DNA of 64,000 nucleotides from Patescibacteria group bacterium (GTDB lineage: Bacteria; Patescibacteriota; Patescibacteriia; Patescibacteriales; Patescibacteriaceae). The stretch covers positions 1-64,000 of the forward strand of contig JAQWEL010000001.1 of NCBI GenBank assembly GCA_028704945.1. Direction: 5' to 3'. Below the pieces are notes generated by a model. The model was not told where the DNA came from, did no database searches, and saw only the letters and a program-made list of their open reading frames with translations. This document shows positions 8,683-15,559 of the stretch, piece by piece. Every line of letters begins with the position of its first letter. The first letter of the stretch is position 1. The position numbers and the translations under genes were made by a program.

Positions 8683-8739
8683 AATAGTAAACATAATAAC
8701 ATGTTTACTATTGACAAATATCTAAAAATATGATAATAA
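8683..8739 (+). promoter_or_regulatory. Promoter with perfect 24-bp palindromic operator
   Basis: TTGACA at 8711-8716, 17 bp, then TAATAA at 8734-8739 preceded by TG (extended -10). A perfect 12-bp inverted repeat, AATAGTAAACAT 8683-8694 and ATGTTTACTATT 8701-8712, runs into the -35 box. It has no T tract, so it looks like a repressor or activator site and not a terminator. Confidence 0.65.
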
Positions 8740-8786
8740 TAAACCACTAATAAGTCCTTTTCAAAATTATTACACAGGGGGATCCC

Positions 8787-9419
8787 ATGAAAAAAACTTT
8801 TGATTTCTTAGCAGAAAACTTCGGCATTACCGAAAACCCAAACACAAAAGAATTAGAAATGTGTTTAACACCAGAAAAGATACGCCTCATTGGCACGTTC
8901 GCTGAAATGATTAAATATCCAGAAAAAATCAAAAACAATCTAAGCGAAGAAAAATTCGAAAAATTCCAACAAAAAATCAACCAAATAAACCTGCATGAGT
9001 ACGAAAAATTTATCAGTGCCGTCAGTAATGGCTTGATAAAAATGGCTGATGAAATTTGCGACATTAGAAAAACTGATGAATTTACTGTCGCTGAAGTTTA
9101 TTTAGCCGAAAGTTGCCTGATTATCGGTGTAGAATATGATTTTCTTAATTGGTCAGACATTGGTCTTAACAGCCAAGAAGGCTTCGAAAGTATAGTCGTC
9201 TGGATTAAAGAACATATCGAGAAGCTGTCTACGTCAGAAAATCAAGAAGCAAGAACCAGTAAAAAACAAGCCAAAGCAATGGAAGAAACTTTCGACGGCG
9301 GCTTATACAGCAAAGAAGCTGTAGAAAACACTTTCGACGAAGAAACTTCGGAAAACCCTTTCGACGAATCAAATAAAGGTCAGGGTAATTGTATCTACTT
9401 TATTACCATTCCTCGATAA
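8787..9419 (+). CDS. Hypothetical protein with repeated xFDx tail motifs
   Basis: No family recognised. The 210-residue soluble, acidic protein is mostly helical by eye over residues 1-145. Its C-terminal third has three spaced copies of a short motif (EETFDGG, ENTFDEE, ENPFDES). A strong Shine-Dalgarno (AGGGGG) lies a few bases before the ATG, unusual in this genome. It has its own operator-flanked promoter and its own terminator, so it is a regulated single-gene unit. Function unknown. Confidence 0.75.
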   Translation: MKKTFDFLAENFGITENPNTKELEMCLTPEKIRLIGTFAEMIKYPEKIKNNLSEEKFEKFQQKINQINLHEYEKFISAVSNGLIKMADEICDIRKTDEFTVAEVYLAESCLIIGVEYDFLNWSDIGLNSQEGFESIVVWIKEHIEKLSTSENQEARTSKKQAKAMEETFDGGLYSKEAVENTFDEETSENPFDESNKGQGNCIYFITIPR

Positions 9420-9425
9420 AAAACA

Positions 9426-9455
9426 AAAACCTGCTTCAATCAAAAAGCAGGTTTT
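9426..9455. terminator. Bidirectional terminator
   Basis: AAAACCTGCTT (9426-9436) pairs perfectly with AAGCAGGTTTT (9445-9455), 8-nt loop. It serves the hypothetical gene (+) and pnp (-). Confidence 0.9.
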
Positions 9456-9469
9456 CTTATTATCTAGTA

Positions 9470-11734
9470 TTAACTATTATTGGGTTTAAAGTCATGGCGC
9501 AACGGCGGCCTTGGTCCGCGATCATTTCTCGGCCTATCTCCCATTGGTGGACGAGCGGAACGATCTTCTTTGCCTTTTTCATCTTTCCATAATGGCTCAT
9601 TTTGCGACAAACCTTTCATGGTCAAGTTTACTCGGCCTTGGTCATCAATCTCCTTAACTTTAACAGTAACTTCGTCACCGATATTTAAAAATTTGTCAGG
9701 AGCGCCAACACGATAAGGAGCTAATTCGGAAACATGAACCATGCCATCTCGTCCAGGTAAAACTTCCACAAATACTCCGAAATCAAGCATACGGACGACT
9801 TTACCAGCAAAAACTTCACCAGCGGCAATATCACGAGTCAAATCTTTGATCCATTTGACGGCTTTATTAACGCCATCAGCGTCAGTGCCGCAAACGGTTA
9901 CTAAGCCGGAATCTTCAATATCAATAGAAACTCCGCCGCATTCATCAATAATCTTATTGATTGTTTTACCACCTGAACCAATAACTTCACGAATCTTATC
10001 AGGATTAATGGTAAAGCTTTCCAAACGAGGAGCATAAGGAGAAAGTTCTTTTCTTGGCTCGGCAATCGCGGAGCTAATTACCTCCAAAATCTGCAAACGA
10101 GCCTTATAGCCTTCCTCTAAAGCTTTTTTAACAATATTTTCATCTAAGCCAATAGTCTTAGTATCTAATTGGATAGCAGTGATGCCTTCGGTAGTGCCGG
10201 TAATCTTAAAATCCATACCACCTTCACCATCTTCTAAATCTTGCAAATCAGTCAAAACTTCCCAGCGGCTCATATCATGAACAGACGCCAAGCCCATAGC
10301 AATACCAGCTACTGGTCTTTTAATCGGCACACCAGCATCCATTAAGGCTAAAGTTGATCCGCAAGTTGAAGCCATTGAGCTTGATCCGTTTGAACCTAAA
10401 GTTTCTGACACAACCCTAATAGTATAGGGAAAATCATCTTTATTAGGCACAACTGGTAGCAAGGCTTTTTCAGCTAAAGCACCATGACCAACCTCTCGAC
10501 GGCCAGTGCCACGATTTGGCTTGGCTTCACCAACCGAATAAGCTGGAAAATTATAATGATGCATGTAGCGTTTCTTAGACTGACCTTCCATACCTTCTAA
10601 ATTTTGTTCCATTCCCGGTGAACCTAAAGTAACGATAGACATGACTTGTGTTTCACCGCGTGAAAAAAGTCCGGTACCATGGTTACGGGCAAACAGTCCG
10701 ACTTCTGACAACAACGGACGAATTTCATTTAAAGCTCGGCCATCAACACGGCGCTTATCATCTAAAATAGCTCGAGTAATCTCGGCTTCAATCATATCTT
10801 CAGCTAAATCAGCAATTGCCGGCTTAATAAATTCTTCATTAACATTCTCGGCTTTCAAATAGTCAGTTAATTTTTCTTTAATCGCTTTAACCGCTAACTT
10901 GCGTTCGCCTTTAGTGTAATAAATCTTATCAAATAAAATTTTAGCGATATTATCCTTAAGCCAAGCTTGAGCTTTCACGTAAGCTGCTTTTTTATCTTCA
11001 TTAGTAATCTTAGCCATAACATCCTTGGGGGCGATTTTTCTAATCTCAACACCAAGCTCTGATTGCATCTTGTTAATAAGCTCAATCACTGGATCTAATT
11101 GCTGTTGGCCAGCCTTGATAGCTTCGAGCATATCAGTTTCCTTAATCTCGTTAGCGCCGGCTTCAATCATTAAGACTCTTTCTTTAGTACCAGCTACGAT
11201 TAAATCCAAATCAGACAATTCACGTTCGGCATAAGTCGGGTTAAAGACAAATTGTCCTTCAACTCGGCCGACACGGACACCGGCCAAAGGTCCAGCCCAA
11301 TCAATACCGGAGATTGCTAAAACAACTGATCCGGCCACCAAAGAAACGATATCGTAATCATTTTCGTTATCAACTGACAAGACGGTTATGGTTACTTGGA
11401 CATCATGACGATTAACCTGATTGAATAATGGACGTAAAGAGCGATCGATCATTCTGCCAGTTAAAATAGAATCGTCAGATGGACGCCCTTCGCGCTTAAT
11501 CCAACGTGAGCCTTTAATGATGCCAGCGGCATATAAACGTTCTTCAAACTCAACCATTAACGGGAAAAAATCCAAGCCCTCGCGTTCTTCCGATGACTCA
11601 ACCACAGTAGCCAAAACAATCGTTTCGCCATACTGTACGGTAGCTGAAGCAGTTGCCTGCAAAGCCATTTTACCGGTTTTGACTGTCAGCGTTCGGCCAA
11701 GCCAATCGGTAGAAAAAACTTTTTCTTCTCTCAT
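9470..11734 (-). CDS. pnp: Polyribonucleotide nucleotidyltransferase (PNPase)
   Basis: PNPase degrades RNA 3' to 5' by phosphorolysis. Two RNase PH-like domains flank an all-helical domain, then a KH domain (IREVIGSGGKTINKIIDE) and an S1 domain (GEVFAGKVVRMLDFGVFVEV), then a short Arg/Pro-rich tail. The ATG at 11734 gives 754 residues beginning MREEKVFSTDWLGR; the upstream in-frame codon at 11758 is TTG. A large stem-loop ends 12 nt before this ATG, in the place where PNPase autoregulation acts in E. coli. Confidence 0.95.
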   Translation of the reverse strand: MREEKVFSTDWLGRTLTVKTGKMALQATASATVQYGETIVLATVVESSEEREGLDFFPLMVEFEERLYAAGIIKGSRWIKREGRPSDDSILTGRMIDRSLRPLFNQVNRHDVQVTITVLSVDNENDYDIVSLVAGSVVLAISGIDWAGPLAGVRVGRVEGQFVFNPTYAERELSDLDLIVAGTKERVLMIEAGANEIKETDMLEAIKAGQQQLDPVIELINKMQSELGVEIRKIAPKDVMAKITNEDKKAAYVKAQAWLKDNIAKILFDKIYYTKGERKLAVKAIKEKLTDYLKAENVNEEFIKPAIADLAEDMIEAEITRAILDDKRRVDGRALNEIRPLLSEVGLFARNHGTGLFSRGETQVMSIVTLGSPGMEQNLEGMEGQSKKRYMHHYNFPAYSVGEAKPNRGTGRREVGHGALAEKALLPVVPNKDDFPYTIRVVSETLGSNGSSSMASTCGSTLALMDAGVPIKRPVAGIAMGLASVHDMSRWEVLTDLQDLEDGEGGMDFKITGTTEGITAIQLDTKTIGLDENIVKKALEEGYKARLQILEVISSAIAEPRKELSPYAPRLESFTINPDKIREVIGSGGKTINKIIDECGGVSIDIEDSGLVTVCGTDADGVNKAVKWIKDLTRDIAAGEVFAGKVVRMLDFGVFVEVLPGRDGMVHVSELAPYRVGAPDKFLNIGDEVTVKVKEIDDQGRVNLTMKGLSQNEPLWKDEKGKEDRSARPPMGDRPRNDRGPRPPLRHDFKPNNS

Positions 11735-11746
11735 ACTTTTTTGTTT

Positions 11747-11805
11747 ATTGGCCGACAAGCTTAGGAGCTAAGGCGTTCCTTAGTTCTTCCTGTCTGCCGG
11801 CCAAT
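11747..11805 (-). promoter_or_regulatory. Stem-loop leader of pnp
   Basis: Outer stem ATTGGCCG (11747-11754) with CGGCCAAT (11798-11805), and an inner hairpin GAGCTAAGG / CCTTAGTTC around CGTT. There is no T tract, so it is not a terminator. It sits between the NYN gene and pnp, directly upstream of the chosen start. It may be an RNase III or PNPase autoregulatory target; this is inference from E. coli pnp. Confidence 0.6.
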
Positions 11806-11813
11806 TAATTAAA

Positions 11814-12314
11814 TTATTTTAATAAATACTTTTTATTATCGCCCAAATCAATAAAATCATCAGCGGCTTCAATTAGCTTAGCTGAAGTTGTGCGTTTAAA
11901 AGCAGCCACTTCAACTAAACAACCTGAAGTATTTTGCAAATACTCTACCAAAGGTAGATAATCGCCATCGCCCGAAACAATAACAATAACATCAACCTTA
12001 TTACCAAGTCTGATAGCATCCATAGCAATACCTACATCCCAATCAGCTTTACGCGCTCCACCAGGAAAAACTTGAAGGTCTTTAACAGCTACTTCGAAGC
12101 CTTGTTGGATTAATGCTTCAAAAAACGGAGTTTCATCATCGTTGGTTTCTGAACTGACAGCATAAGCTTTAGCGCGAATTAATTGGCGACCAGCCACAGA
12201 GGCTGACAAGACTTCCTTAAAATTAACATGGCGCTTGTAAAGATTTTTGGCGCTGTGATACATATTACTAACGTCAACTAATACGGCCACGCGCTGATTT
12301 AAATGTTTAATCAT
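11814..12314 (-). CDS. NYN/LabA-like PIN-fold protein (DUF88)
   Basis: Predicted PIN-fold nuclease of the NYN (LabA/DUF88) group. Conserved acids are VDVSNMY (Asp14), KADWDVGIAMDA and SGDGDYLPLVEYL, which would bind the catalytic metal. The 166 residues are typical. It lies between rpsO and pnp on the minus strand, a setting that fits RNA processing or decay. The exact substrate is unknown. Confidence 0.82.
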   Translation of the reverse strand: MIKHLNQRVAVLVDVSNMYHSAKNLYKRHVNFKEVLSASVAGRQLIRAKAYAVSSETNDDETPFFEALIQQGFEVAVKDLQVFPGGARKADWDVGIAMDAIRLGNKVDVIVIVSGDGDYLPLVEYLQNTSGCLVEVAAFKRTTSAKLIEAADDFIDLGDNKKYLLK

Positions 12315-12327
12315 ATTTTTTAAAGAA

Positions 12328-12347
12328 GGGGCGCTAAAATGCGCCCC
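12328..12347 (-). terminator. GC-rich hairpin after rpsO
   Basis: Perfect 7-bp stem GGGGCGC/GCGCCCC with 6-nt loop, 14 bp before the NYN start codon. The T tract that follows on the minus strand is weak, so partial termination or transcript stabilisation is likely. Confidence 0.55.
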
Positions 12348-12365
12348 CGCTTTCCCTCCTAATTA

Positions 12366-12740
12366 TTATTCTTTAGTTTCGACTTCTTCAATTTCAGCAA
12401 TTTCGTCGATATCACCGGCCATCAACGCTTCTTCTTCGCGTCTTTTAGCCTCTTCATCGTCAATCATTTTTTTGGCAATCTTCAACTTAAGCTTAATAGC
12501 TAAGTCCATAAATGCCTGCTCATCTTCTTTCTGTAAATATTTAAGCAAACGGCGACGTTCACCTACTTTACGCAATAAACCACGGCGAGAAGAATGATCA
12601 TGCTTATGCATTTGCAAATGTTCAGTCAAAAGCTTAATTTCTTCAGTTAAAATCGCAATCTGAACCTGGCTAGAACCAGTATCATTAGCGTGGGTACGGA
12701 ATTTCGCAATAATGCGTTCCTTTACTTTTTTGTCCAACAT
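12366..12740 (-). CDS. rpsO: 30S ribosomal protein S15 with acidic extension
   Basis: uS15 binds 16S rRNA early in 30S assembly. The core ([46 protein letters not shown]) is intact. After residue ~85 it carries an acidic tail of about 40 residues ([20 protein letters not shown]) beyond the usual ~89-residue length. ATG at 12740 gives the standard N-terminus; the longer frame would start at TTG 12755. The pair rpsO-pnp is conserved in many bacteria, here with the NYN gene between. Confidence 0.93.
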   Translation of the reverse strand: MLDKKVKERIIAKFRTHANDTGSSQVQIAILTEEIKLLTEHLQMHKHDHSSRRGLLRKVGERRRLLKYLQKEDEQAFMDLAIKLKLKIAKKMIDDEEAKRREEEALMAGDIDEIAEIEEVETKE

Positions 12741-12767
12741 GACTTTAGTGGCCAAAATCCAAGAATA

Positions 12768-12867
12768 AGGCTGGACAGCCTAATACCGAGACTTGGTCAT
12801 CACTTAATAATAAAAACCTTTAATCTAAAGGCAAAAATATCTTATCATAATATTTTATTTTTTTCAA
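12768..12867 (-). promoter_or_regulatory. rpsO promoter and leader
   Basis: On the minus strand TTGAAA (12862-12867), 17 bp, TAAGAT (12839-12844) with TG extension. The leader has a small hairpin AGGCT GGAC AGCCT (12768-12781). S15 represses its own mRNA in several bacteria, so this could be an S15-binding leader, but no known motif was recognised. Confidence 0.4.
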
Positions 12868-12935
12868 GCTTGTTGTTTATCTTAAAATATGGCTAATATT
12901 AAACATAATTTATTAATTTAGCGCCTTTTTTAAAA

Positions 12936-12964
12936 TTGACAATTTTTATTTTTTATTATATAAA
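12936..12964 (+). promoter_or_regulatory. Promoter of the four-helix membrane protein gene
   Basis: TTGACA (12936-12941), 17 bp, TATAAA (12959-12964). Confidence 0.75.
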
Positions 12965-13002
12965 CACTGAATAGCCCTTTAAAAACAATTATGGAGTTGG
13001 TC

Positions 13003-13455
13003 ATGGATACTGATCTCAAAACCATTGCCTATCTGATAATGAATTGTGCTGGATTAATATCTTTATCAATCATGTGCGGGATATTATTTTGCAAATGGAC
13101 GGTGGAAACTAAATGCTTCAACAATCAAGCATTGCCATTATTTATGAAGTTTAAACTACCGACATTACTTAGCATTATTGAAGCACCTATTCTTATTGTC
13201 TGTATAGTTTGGCTATTGGTAAAATTAATACCGACATTATTTGCTCCTTGGTCATTCCTAGGTTTTGGCGGCCAAGCTGCTTTCTTACTACTCTATATAG
13301 CATCTCTGACAGCAGCCATTGCTGGTTATAAAATAAAAAAAGATATTCTCATCAAACAACATATTACAACCAAGGCTAAGTATATCTTAATCTTAGTGAT
13401 AATATTAATGACAATAAATCTTATTTTTTATAACTGGTGGGTAGCTGCTCAATAA
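13003..13455 (+). CDS. Hypothetical membrane protein, four helices
   Basis: Family not recognised. The roughly 150 residues contain four hydrophobic segments (near 8-30, 50-75, 85-105 and 125-143), so it is an integral membrane protein. The ATG at 13003 is chosen because GGAG lies six bases before it; the upstream ATG at 12991 overlaps that ribosome-binding site. It has its own promoter and terminator. Confidence 0.65.
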   Translation: MDTDLKTIAYLIMNCAGLISLSIMCGILFCKWTVETKCFNNQALPLFMKFKLPTLLSIIEAPILIVCIVWLLVKLIPTLFAPWSFLGFGGQAAFLLLYIASLTAAIAGYKIKKDILIKQHITTKAKYILILVIILMTINLIFYNWWVAAQ

Positions 13456-13461
13456 CTTCCT

Positions 13462-13490
13462 AAAGGTCTTTTAAAAAAGGCCTTTTGTTT
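13462..13490 (+). terminator. Intrinsic terminator
   Basis: AAAGGTCTTTT pairs with AAAAAGGCCTTTT (one G-U pair), followed by TTTTGTTTT. Confidence 0.8.
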
Positions 13491-13535
13491 TACAAAAAAT
13501 CAATCGTGTCGTAAAATGAACTTAAAGAATATTTT

Positions 13536-14459
13536 ATGAAAAAAATAATCAATCAATTTTTAGAACACTTAGAGGTCGAAAAAGGCTTATCAACTCTTAC
13601 TATACGCAATTACCATTTTTATTTAAATCGCTTCGAACAATTTGCTAAAGAACACGGCGTCAGCAAAATAGAAAAAATCGACAAAGACTTAATTCATAAT
13701 TTTCGTTTACATTTAAATAGATTAACTGATGAAAACAATGAACCGCTCAAAAAAAATACCCAAAATTATCATCTGATTGCTATAAGAGGTTTCTTAAAAT
13801 ATTTGGCTAAAAACGACATCACCAGTTTGGGCCCAGAAAAAATAGACCTCGCCAAACAAGAGCCAAGACAAGTGACTTTTTTAGAAGGAGTTGAGTTAAA
13901 AAACATATTAGAAGCTCCATTAAATACAAACAATGATGAATTGATGCGCTGTCGTGATAAAGCGATTTTGGAATTATTTTTTTCAACTGGTTTACGTGTA
14001 TCTGAATTAGCCAAATTAAAAATTGATGATATAAATTTGGACAAAGAAGAATTTACTGTCCGCGGTAAAGGCAAAAAAGTTCGCATAGTTTTTTTATCTG
14101 ACGAGGCTCGTTCGGCTTTAAAAAAATATTTAAGTAATCGTCAAGATGTTAATCCTTATCTTTTTATTAATTTAGATCGAGCTAGAAAAACAGTCGACGA
14201 ACCGATTACTTCACGCTCAATCGAAAGATTAGTGGTTAAATACGCCAAGCTGGCCGGCATTATGAAATCAGTTACGCCACACACTCTGCGCCATAGCTAC
14301 GCCACTGATTTATTACTGAATGGAGCTGACATCAGAAGCGTCCAAGCAATGTTGGGACACTCATCAATTACCACCACTCAAGTCTATACCCATATTACCG
14401 ATAAACAGTTAAGAGAAGTGCACAAAAAATTTCACGACAAAAAAAGCCCGAAAAAATAA
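13536..14459 (+). CDS. xerC: Tyrosine recombinase, XerC/XerD type
   Basis: Site-specific recombinase resolving chromosome dimers at dif. It has the N-terminal SAM-like core-binding domain (residues 3-95) and the catalytic domain with Arg154 (TGLRVSEL), Lys180, His249 and Arg252 (HTLRHSYA), His275 (LGHSS) and nucleophile Tyr284 (TQVYTHI). All six catalytic residues are present. At 307 residues it fits XerC/D; which one, or whether it acts alone as in some reduced genomes, cannot be told. No dif site was found nearby. A tRNA-linked repeat that resembles an att pair lies 700 bp downstream. Confidence 0.9.
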   Translation: MKKIINQFLEHLEVEKGLSTLTIRNYHFYLNRFEQFAKEHGVSKIEKIDKDLIHNFRLHLNRLTDENNEPLKKNTQNYHLIAIRGFLKYLAKNDITSLGPEKIDLAKQEPRQVTFLEGVELKNILEAPLNTNNDELMRCRDKAILELFFSTGLRVSELAKLKIDDINLDKEEFTVRGKGKKVRIVFLSDEARSALKKYLSNRQDVNPYLFINLDRARKTVDEPITSRSIERLVVKYAKLAGIMKSVTPHTLRHSYATDLLLNGADIRSVQAMLGHSSITTTQVYTHITDKQLREVHKKFHDKKSPKK

Positions 14460-14469
14460 TTTCGGGCTT
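14444..14469. terminator. Bidirectional terminator overlapping the xer stop
   Basis: AAGCCCGAA (14444-14452) with TTCGGGCTT (14461-14469), overlapping the last codons of the recombinase gene and serving the convergent minus-strand gene. Confidence 0.85.
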
Positions 14470-14475
14470 AAAGCG

Positions 14476-15021
14476 TCAACGACGAATAATCGGCGGCATC
14501 AATTTAGCTAATCTGAATTCTTGCCAATAACTTATTGGTAATTTTTGTCCGACGATAATGTCGTGTTCTTTCTGTGCTCCTACGGAATGCTTCCAGCCGG
14601 GTAAAAAAATAAAACTTTTTATCAAACCTGATTCAAAAATCGGCTGATAAAGCTCTTCAATAACTGGCGGATAATCTTGATGATTATTCATTTGGCAAAT
14701 ACGCTGAATAATTGATTCAAATGGTAATTGATCAAAAGCGATTAAGCCGGTACTATTAAAATTTTCTATCGAAAAATAATTAATAGCCGCGGCAAAATTA
14801 TAAATATTTTGATCAAAGCTGTTTTGACCGGTTGATATCGGGCCACAAATTTGGCAAATCTTTTCCGGATAAGGCATTTTGCCAATAATTTCAATGGCCA
14901 ATTGAGCGCATTCTGCAAAAGAATTAGTTTTTCTGAGTTGTTGCCGATATTTATCATTCCAACAAAAATTGCCAGGATAATCTTCTAAATACCGGTGACC
15001 ATTAAAAGTTTCTTTATTCAT
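14476..15021 (-). CDS. Hypothetical protein, DUF4406/nucleoside-deoxyribosyltransferase-like
   Basis: Tentative Rossmann-like fold of the nucleoside 2-deoxyribosyltransferase/DUF4406 kind. Supporting motifs are ICGPISTGQNS near the middle (phosphate-binding-type loop) and, near the end, FLPGWKHSVGAQKEHDI, which resembles the LPGWxxSxGAxxEH motif of DUF4406. The N-terminal ~55 residues are not recognised. ATG at 15021 has GGAG six bases upstream (CTCC at 15028-15031 on the plus strand); the longer frame begins with TTG. Possible nucleotide or nucleotide-sugar chemistry; unproven. Confidence 0.6.
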   Translation of the reverse strand: MNKETFNGHRYLEDYPGNFCWNDKYRQQLRKTNSFAECAQLAIEIIGKMPYPEKICQICGPISTGQNSFDQNIYNFAAAINYFSIENFNSTGLIAFDQLPFESIIQRICQMNNHQDYPPVIEELYQPIFESGLIKSFIFLPGWKHSVGAQKEHDIIVGQKLPISYWQEFRLAKLMPPIIRR

Positions 15022-15100
15022 CACGAGCTCCAATTTTTTGATTAAAAAGAACTGTATAATAGTTAATATTTATAACATATAGTAAAAAATAATGCCAACA

Positions 15101-15129
15101 TTGACAAAAATCATTCTTTTATTTATAAA
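15101..15129 (+). promoter_or_regulatory. tRNA-Arg promoter
   Basis: Consensus TTGACA (15101-15106), 17 bp, TATAAA (15124-15129), 15 bp before the tRNA. Confidence 0.85.
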
Positions 15130-15144
15130 TAAATAGACCATTAG

Positions 15145-15216
15145 GCGCCCATAGTTCAATGGATAGAACACCAGCCTTCTAAGCTGGCCATGAGGGTTCG
15201 ATTCCCCCTGGGCGTA
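15145..15216 (+). tRNA. tRNA-Arg (anticodon UCU)
   Basis: Cloverleaf: acceptor GCGCCCA with TGGGCGT (G-U at position 1), D arm GTTC/GAAC, anticodon stem CCAGC/GCTGG with loop CTTCTAA giving anticodon UCU (reads AGA), T loop TTCGATT. One T-stem pair is mismatched (A-C). No encoded CCA. The last 16 bases and the terminator are duplicated 227 bp downstream. Confidence 0.93.
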
Positions 15217-15264
15217 CTAAAAATAAAAAACAGAGACGTCAATCACAGTGTCTCTGTTTTTGTA
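15201..15264 (+). repeat. 64-bp direct repeat, copy 1 (tRNA-Arg 3' end plus terminator)
   Basis: Begins at ATTCCCCCTGGGCGTA in the tRNA T arm and runs through the terminator to TTTTTGTA. It is identical over all 64 bases to 15428-15491. Confidence 0.97.
15226..15261 (+). terminator. tRNA-Arg terminator
   Basis: AAAAACAGAGAC (15226-15237) pairs perfectly with GTCTCTGTTTTT (15250-15261). An identical second copy at 15453-15488 ends the downstream structured element. Confidence 0.92.
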
Positions 15265-15280
15265 TAGTACTGCGTCAGAA

Positions 15281-15433
15281 GGGAATCGAACAGGTTGGCA
15301 GTAAGACATGAGTTGAGTCGGAAGACGAGACGAATAGTCGAACGTCTGACGATATGCCCCAAGGCATATTGTCAGCCAACCCAGGACAAGTGAACGAGGC
15401 GGAATTCTGCCGCCGAGTAAGCGCGAAATTCCC
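15281..15433 (+). ncRNA. Candidate structured RNA inserted between the two repeat copies
   Basis: The 163 bp between the repeats (15265-15427) are about 52 percent GC by my count, far above the surroundings. They fold into a plausible multibranched RNA: closing stem GGGAAT 15281-15286 with ATTCCC 15428-15433; GGTTGGC 15293-15299 with GCCAACC 15375-15381; inside it AGACG/CGTCT and an 11-bp hairpin 15348-15358/15363-15373 (loop CCAA); and GGCGG 15398-15402 with CCGCC 15410-15414. A terminator follows (repeat copy 2). I do not recognise it as tmRNA, RNase P RNA, SRP RNA or 6S RNA. Alternatives are a minimal mobile element or a decayed tRNA-like gene. No protein frame here is convincing. Confidence 0.45.
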
Positions 15434-15491
15434 CCTGGGCGTACTAAAAATAAAAAACAGAGACGTCAATCACAGTGTCTCTGTTTTTGTA
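15428..15491 (+). repeat. 64-bp direct repeat, copy 2
   Basis: Exact copy of 15201-15264, holding the tRNA-Arg 3' end and its terminator without the rest of the tRNA. The arrangement resembles an attR left by integration at a tRNA 3' end. Confidence 0.97.
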
Positions 15492-15522
15492 ATGTTATTT
15501 CAGGGGGGATCGAAAAAAAATG

Positions 15523-15550
15523 AAGCCTCCGATCATATGACTGGAGGCTT
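15523..15550. terminator. Bidirectional terminator
   Basis: AAGCCTCC (15523-15530) with GGAGGCTT (15543-15550). The T8 run on the minus strand ends the secreted-protein gene that follows. Confidence 0.85.
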
Positions 15551-15559
15551 ATTGTTTTA

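Noticed and set aside
9389-9592. Short plus-strand frame at the pnp 3' end
   Set aside because: Overlaps the strong bidirectional terminator and the pnp C-terminus.
9480-11771. Several plus-strand frames antisense to pnp
   Set aside because: pnp is full length with clear domains; the opposite frames have no motifs.
13536-14459. Reading the Xer recombinase as the integrase of an element ending at tRNA-Arg
   Set aside because: Its motifs fit a housekeeping XerC/D and the interval to the tRNA contains no element genes; it is kept only as a context note.
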